Shown: positions 61,559 through 64,000 of the stretch, in pieces
How the letters are laid out: the number at the start of each line of letters is the position of its first letter
How positions within the stretch are numbered: the first letter of the stretch is position 1
Source: Gemmobacter fulvus
GTDB lineage: Bacteria; Pseudomonadota; Alphaproteobacteria; Rhodobacterales; Rhodobacteraceae
Assembly (NCBI RefSeq): GCF_018798885.1
Contig: NZ_CP076361.1
Span: 2,323,501-2,387,500, forward strand
DNA: 64,000 bases
Direction of reading: 5' to 3'
Made by a program: the position numbers and the translations under genes
The notes under the pieces: generated by a model
Databases searched by the model: none
What the model saw: the letters and a program-made list of their open reading frames with translations, nothing else
Told to the model about the DNA's origin: nothing

Positions 61559-61594
61559 CGCGGCCCGGCCCCACACGGTCGGGCCGCGGCTTTT
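61559..61594 (+). terminator. Rho-independent terminator of the fadD-liv operon
   Basis: A 9-bp stem cgcggcccg / cgggccgcg with a 12-base loop is followed by GCTTTT, 15 bases after the PaaK-like stop. Confidence 0.85.
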
Positions 61595-61710
61595 GGCGGG
61601 CGGGCTACGACCAAAGTCTGACACCAGGGCGGGCGGGGCCACAGAATACGCTGGCACCCTGCGACAATCCGTCCCATGCTGCCCGGACGCGCGGTTTTGG
61701 GAGGAACCAC

Positions 61711-61914
61711 ATGACAAAACTTGTAGCCGTGATCTGTGTGATCAGCTGGTCGGGCTTCTGGGCCTTCGGGTATCTGGCCCTGACGGCGAGCATGGCGGAT
61801 CAGGCACAGATGACCATGGCTGTGCTGCTGGCCTCCATGGGCTTTTTCAGCGGCATGTTGGCCTGGCTGAAGCTGTCGCGCGATGGGGCGGCGGCCGTGG
61901 CGCGCCGCGCCTGA
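61711..61914 (+). CDS. Small two-helix membrane protein
   Basis: A 67-residue protein with two hydrophobic helices (VAVICVISWSGFWAFGYLAL and MTMAVLLASMGFFSGMLAW) and a short Ala/Arg tail. GGGAGGA lies close upstream of ATG 61711. I do not recognise the family; it is likely an inner-membrane protein. It converges with the lytic transglycosylase gene, 19 bases apart. Confidence 0.68.
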   Translation: MTKLVAVICVISWSGFWAFGYLALTASMADQAQMTMAVLLASMGFFSGMLAWLKLSRDGAAAVARRA

Positions 61915-61933
61915 ACAGGGCGACGCCGAAGGA

Positions 61934-63859
61934 TCAGCCTTTCAGTTCGGCAATCAGCCGGATCGGGCCGGGGCTGCCGCGCAATTTGGCGCGGTAGATT
62001 GTTAGCGATTCCGAGACACGCATCACATAGGTGCGGGTTTCCGAAAACGGGATCATCTCTACCCAGTCAACCACATCCACATCGGGGCGGCGTGGGTCGC
62101 CCATTTCGGTTATCCAGCGGCGCGGGCGGCCCGGGCCCGCATTGTAGCCCGAGGCGACCAGCGCGATGGAGGGGCCGAATTCCTCGATCAGCTTTGCCAG
62201 ATAGGCGCTGCCCAGCGTCGCATTGAAGCCCGGATCGCTGGTCAGCCGCGACACCTCAAAGGGCAGACCCAGTGATTTTGCGGTGCGTTCGGCGGTTTCC
62301 GGCATCAATTGCATCAGGCCGCGCGCGCCCGCACTGCTGCGGGCGGCGGGATCGAATTCGGATTCGCGGCGCGAGATCGACAGGGCAAGCGCACGTGATG
62401 TGGCAAGGCCCTCGGGCACCATGACGGGCAGCGGGAAATAGGCTTCGGGCAGGATGATGCCACGCTCGGCCCCCTGTTTGCCCAGCAGAACGGCGATATG
62501 CGGCTCGTTGATCTGCAACGCCAGTGCGGCGAGGCTGGCAAGATCGGGGGCCGTCAGCGGCTCGGCCAGATGCAGCAAGAACCGCTTGGCCTGTGTGCGG
62601 TCGCCCGCCTTCAGCAACAGAAGTGCGGCCTCCAGCACCGAAGAACGCGCGAAGGCGGCCTGCCGCCAGTCCGCCGCGTTCAGCGGGGCCAGAAGGCTGG
62701 CATCCAGCGACAGGCCCAGCTTTTCGGCGGCGAGCTGTCCGTAATAGGCGGTCTGGTGGCGGGCGGCCTCGGTATATGCGGCCTGTGCTGCGGGATCGCC
62801 CAGAGCTTCCAGCGCGCGGCCCTGCCAGTATTTCGCCCGGCTGACCGAGATCGGTGTGACCACCGCGCTTTCCAGATGGCGGAAATGGGTCAGGGCGGTT
62901 TGGGCATCATCCAGACGGCGCAGGGCGATGAACCCGGCCAGAAATTCCAGATCGGCATAGGCGGCACCACTGGTCATCCGGTGGCGCGCGGCGATGCGAT
63001 AGGCCTGCGTGGCCTCGCCCTCGCGCAGCAGATGACGCGCGAGTTGCGCGCGGCGATCGGCCCAAAGCTCGGGCCGGCCCAGCGTGTCGGCGCTGGCGGA
63101 ATGTTCCAGCATCAGCGCGGCGGCATCGGGCCAGAGGTCGCTGTAGATGCGCCAGTCGAGCCGCGCCTGCGCCAGCAGCGGATGCTGGGCCAGGCTGCCG
63201 GGCACGGCTTCGACCAGACGGCTGACCCCGGTGGTCCGCTCCATCAGGGCGATGCGGGCGCGGGCCAGCGCAGCCCAGTTTTCGGACACCTGCGGCAACA
63301 GCCGCTTCGCCTCGCCCTGCTTGCCCTCCCACAGCAGGGTGGCAAGGCGCGTCTCGTTCAGGTCGCGCAGCGCGGGATAGAGCTTCAGCAGCACCGCCTC
63401 GTCCTCGGCGGTGAAGGGCAGGCTGGTCCAGGCGCGGCGGGCTTCGGCCTCGGCCTCGGCACCGCGACCCTGCGCGAGCAGCGCCTTGATCACCGCCAGC
63501 GACCCGGTGCCGGTTTCGGGCAGGGTGCTGCCGAACCAGCCGATCACGCGCGCCGGGGTGGAGGACCGCGCCACCGCCGCCTCGCCCTTCTGACGCAGCA
63601 GCGGCAGGCCCGGCCAATCCGGGCGGCGGGCCAGAAAATCCTCGTATTCCGTCAGCGTGCCGACGCCTGCGCGCAGGCGCTGCCACTGGATGACATCGGC
63701 GCCCACGGCGCTGCTGCCCTGCGCGAGGCGCTGTGCCTCCTCCCAATTGGCGCGACCGGCCTCATTCAACGCCAGACGCAGGGCGCTGGCGGGATCGGAC
63801 TGGGCTGCGGCGGGCGTGGCCAGCAGCAGAGCGAGGGTGAGGGCGCGCAGGATCGACAT
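61934..63859 (-). CDS. Soluble lytic murein transglycosylase (Slt-type)
   Basis: A 641-residue exported protein with signal peptide (MSILRALTLALLLATPAAAQ). A long N-terminal superhelical region of short helical repeats (residues ~30-460) is like the U-shaped domain of Slt70. The C-terminal SLT domain has the catalytic Glu in ISRRESEFDPAARSSAGARGLMQLMPETA, plus the AYLAKLIEEFG and YNAGPGR motifs. It cleaves murein glycan strands with 1,6-anhydro ends. ATG 63859 begins the signal peptide; the TTG at 63877 is rejected. Confidence 0.93.
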   Translation of the reverse strand: MSILRALTLALLLATPAAAQSDPASALRLALNEAGRANWEEAQRLAQGSSAVGADVIQWQRLRAGVGTLTEYEDFLARRPDWPGLPLLRQKGEAAVARSSTPARVIGWFGSTLPETGTGSLAVIKALLAQGRGAEAEAEARRAWTSLPFTAEDEAVLLKLYPALRDLNETRLATLLWEGKQGEAKRLLPQVSENWAALARARIALMERTTGVSRLVEAVPGSLAQHPLLAQARLDWRIYSDLWPDAAALMLEHSASADTLGRPELWADRRAQLARHLLREGEATQAYRIAARHRMTSGAAYADLEFLAGFIALRRLDDAQTALTHFRHLESAVVTPISVSRAKYWQGRALEALGDPAAQAAYTEAARHQTAYYGQLAAEKLGLSLDASLLAPLNAADWRQAAFARSSVLEAALLLLKAGDRTQAKRFLLHLAEPLTAPDLASLAALALQINEPHIAVLLGKQGAERGIILPEAYFPLPVMVPEGLATSRALALSISRRESEFDPAARSSAGARGLMQLMPETAERTAKSLGLPFEVSRLTSDPGFNATLGSAYLAKLIEEFGPSIALVASGYNAGPGRPRRWITEMGDPRRPDVDVVDWVEMIPFSETRTYVMRVSESLTIYRAKLRGSPGPIRLIAELKG

Positions 63860-64000
63860 GGCCGGAAAGTGCCGCAATGTGGCGGCAAGGGCAACTCACA
63901 ACCCGGACAGCACGTGCAAGACGCACAGGGCAACTTGGCAAGGGCGCGAAGGCCCGTTAGACAGCGGGCGGTCAACGGGCGAGTCTGCCCCCGAGTTTCA

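Overview
The window is a high-GC, densely coded chromosomal segment whose gene content and gene order point to an alphaproteobacterium of the Rhodobacteraceae/Rhodobacterales. Indicators are a CcrM-type GANTC methyltransferase with GANTC sites in its own promoter, a DUF2125 protein, an IalB-like protein, a DUF2794 protein, a TIGR03862 flavoprotein, a Rhizobium-type asparaginase and many small ATGA-coupled operons. I saw no rRNA, tRNA, CRISPR array, insertion sequence, phage gene or plasmid gene.

Layout. Bases 1-1973 hold the 3' end of a non-ribosomal peptide synthetase gene. Its adenylation domain appears to be interrupted by a luciferase-like monooxygenase domain, and a phosphopantetheinyl transferase gene overlaps its end. 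Bases 2010-12920 hold zapE, an NCS1 permease with a divergent GntR/FCD regulator, a DUF4139 secreted protein, a beta-carbonic anhydrase, an M17 aminopeptidase plus NlpC/P60 hydrolase pair, DUF2794, an asparaginase and an IalB-like protein. Bases 12985-15107 are an exbB-exbD-tonB operon with a striking AT-rich palindrome directly on its ribosome binding site. Bases 15266-25068 hold rlmN, a YcaQ-type glycosylase, a LOG-family protein, dapD, a LacI-type regulator with a GntR-like operator, a peptidoglycan-binding protein, an RTX protein and a DEAD-box RNA helicase with a repetitive basic tail. Bases 25126-33152 hold a crotonase/SDR pair, DUF2125, a GAF-M24 peptidase fusion, a pmbA-cysQ-like operon and trxA.

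Bases 33258-43567 hold a flavoprotein, an MscS channel, a membrane-anchored winged-helix protein preceded by an overlapping small secreted protein, rnhB, ccrM, a secreted alpha/beta hydrolase, DUF2062, an AlkB-type hydroxylase and mutY. Bases 43564-49946 pair an M19 dipeptidase with a divergent five-gene oligopeptide-type ABC transporter, which together suggest peptide uptake and hydrolysis. Bases 49956-61544 carry a hybrid histidine kinase/response regulator pair divergent from a long operon: acyl-CoA synthetase, LivG-, LivH-, LivM-, LivK- and LivF-like ABC components, and a PaaK-like ligase. I infer that this operon imports an organic acid and activates it with CoA. The window closes with a small membrane protein and a soluble lytic transglycosylase.

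The observations I consider most worth checking are the interrupted NRPS module, the inverted-topology membrane winged-helix protein, the crotonase lacking both catalytic glutamates, the PaaK-like protein lacking its P-loop, the compositionally odd 0.28-kb island inside the fadD-liv operon, and the exbB leader palindrome.
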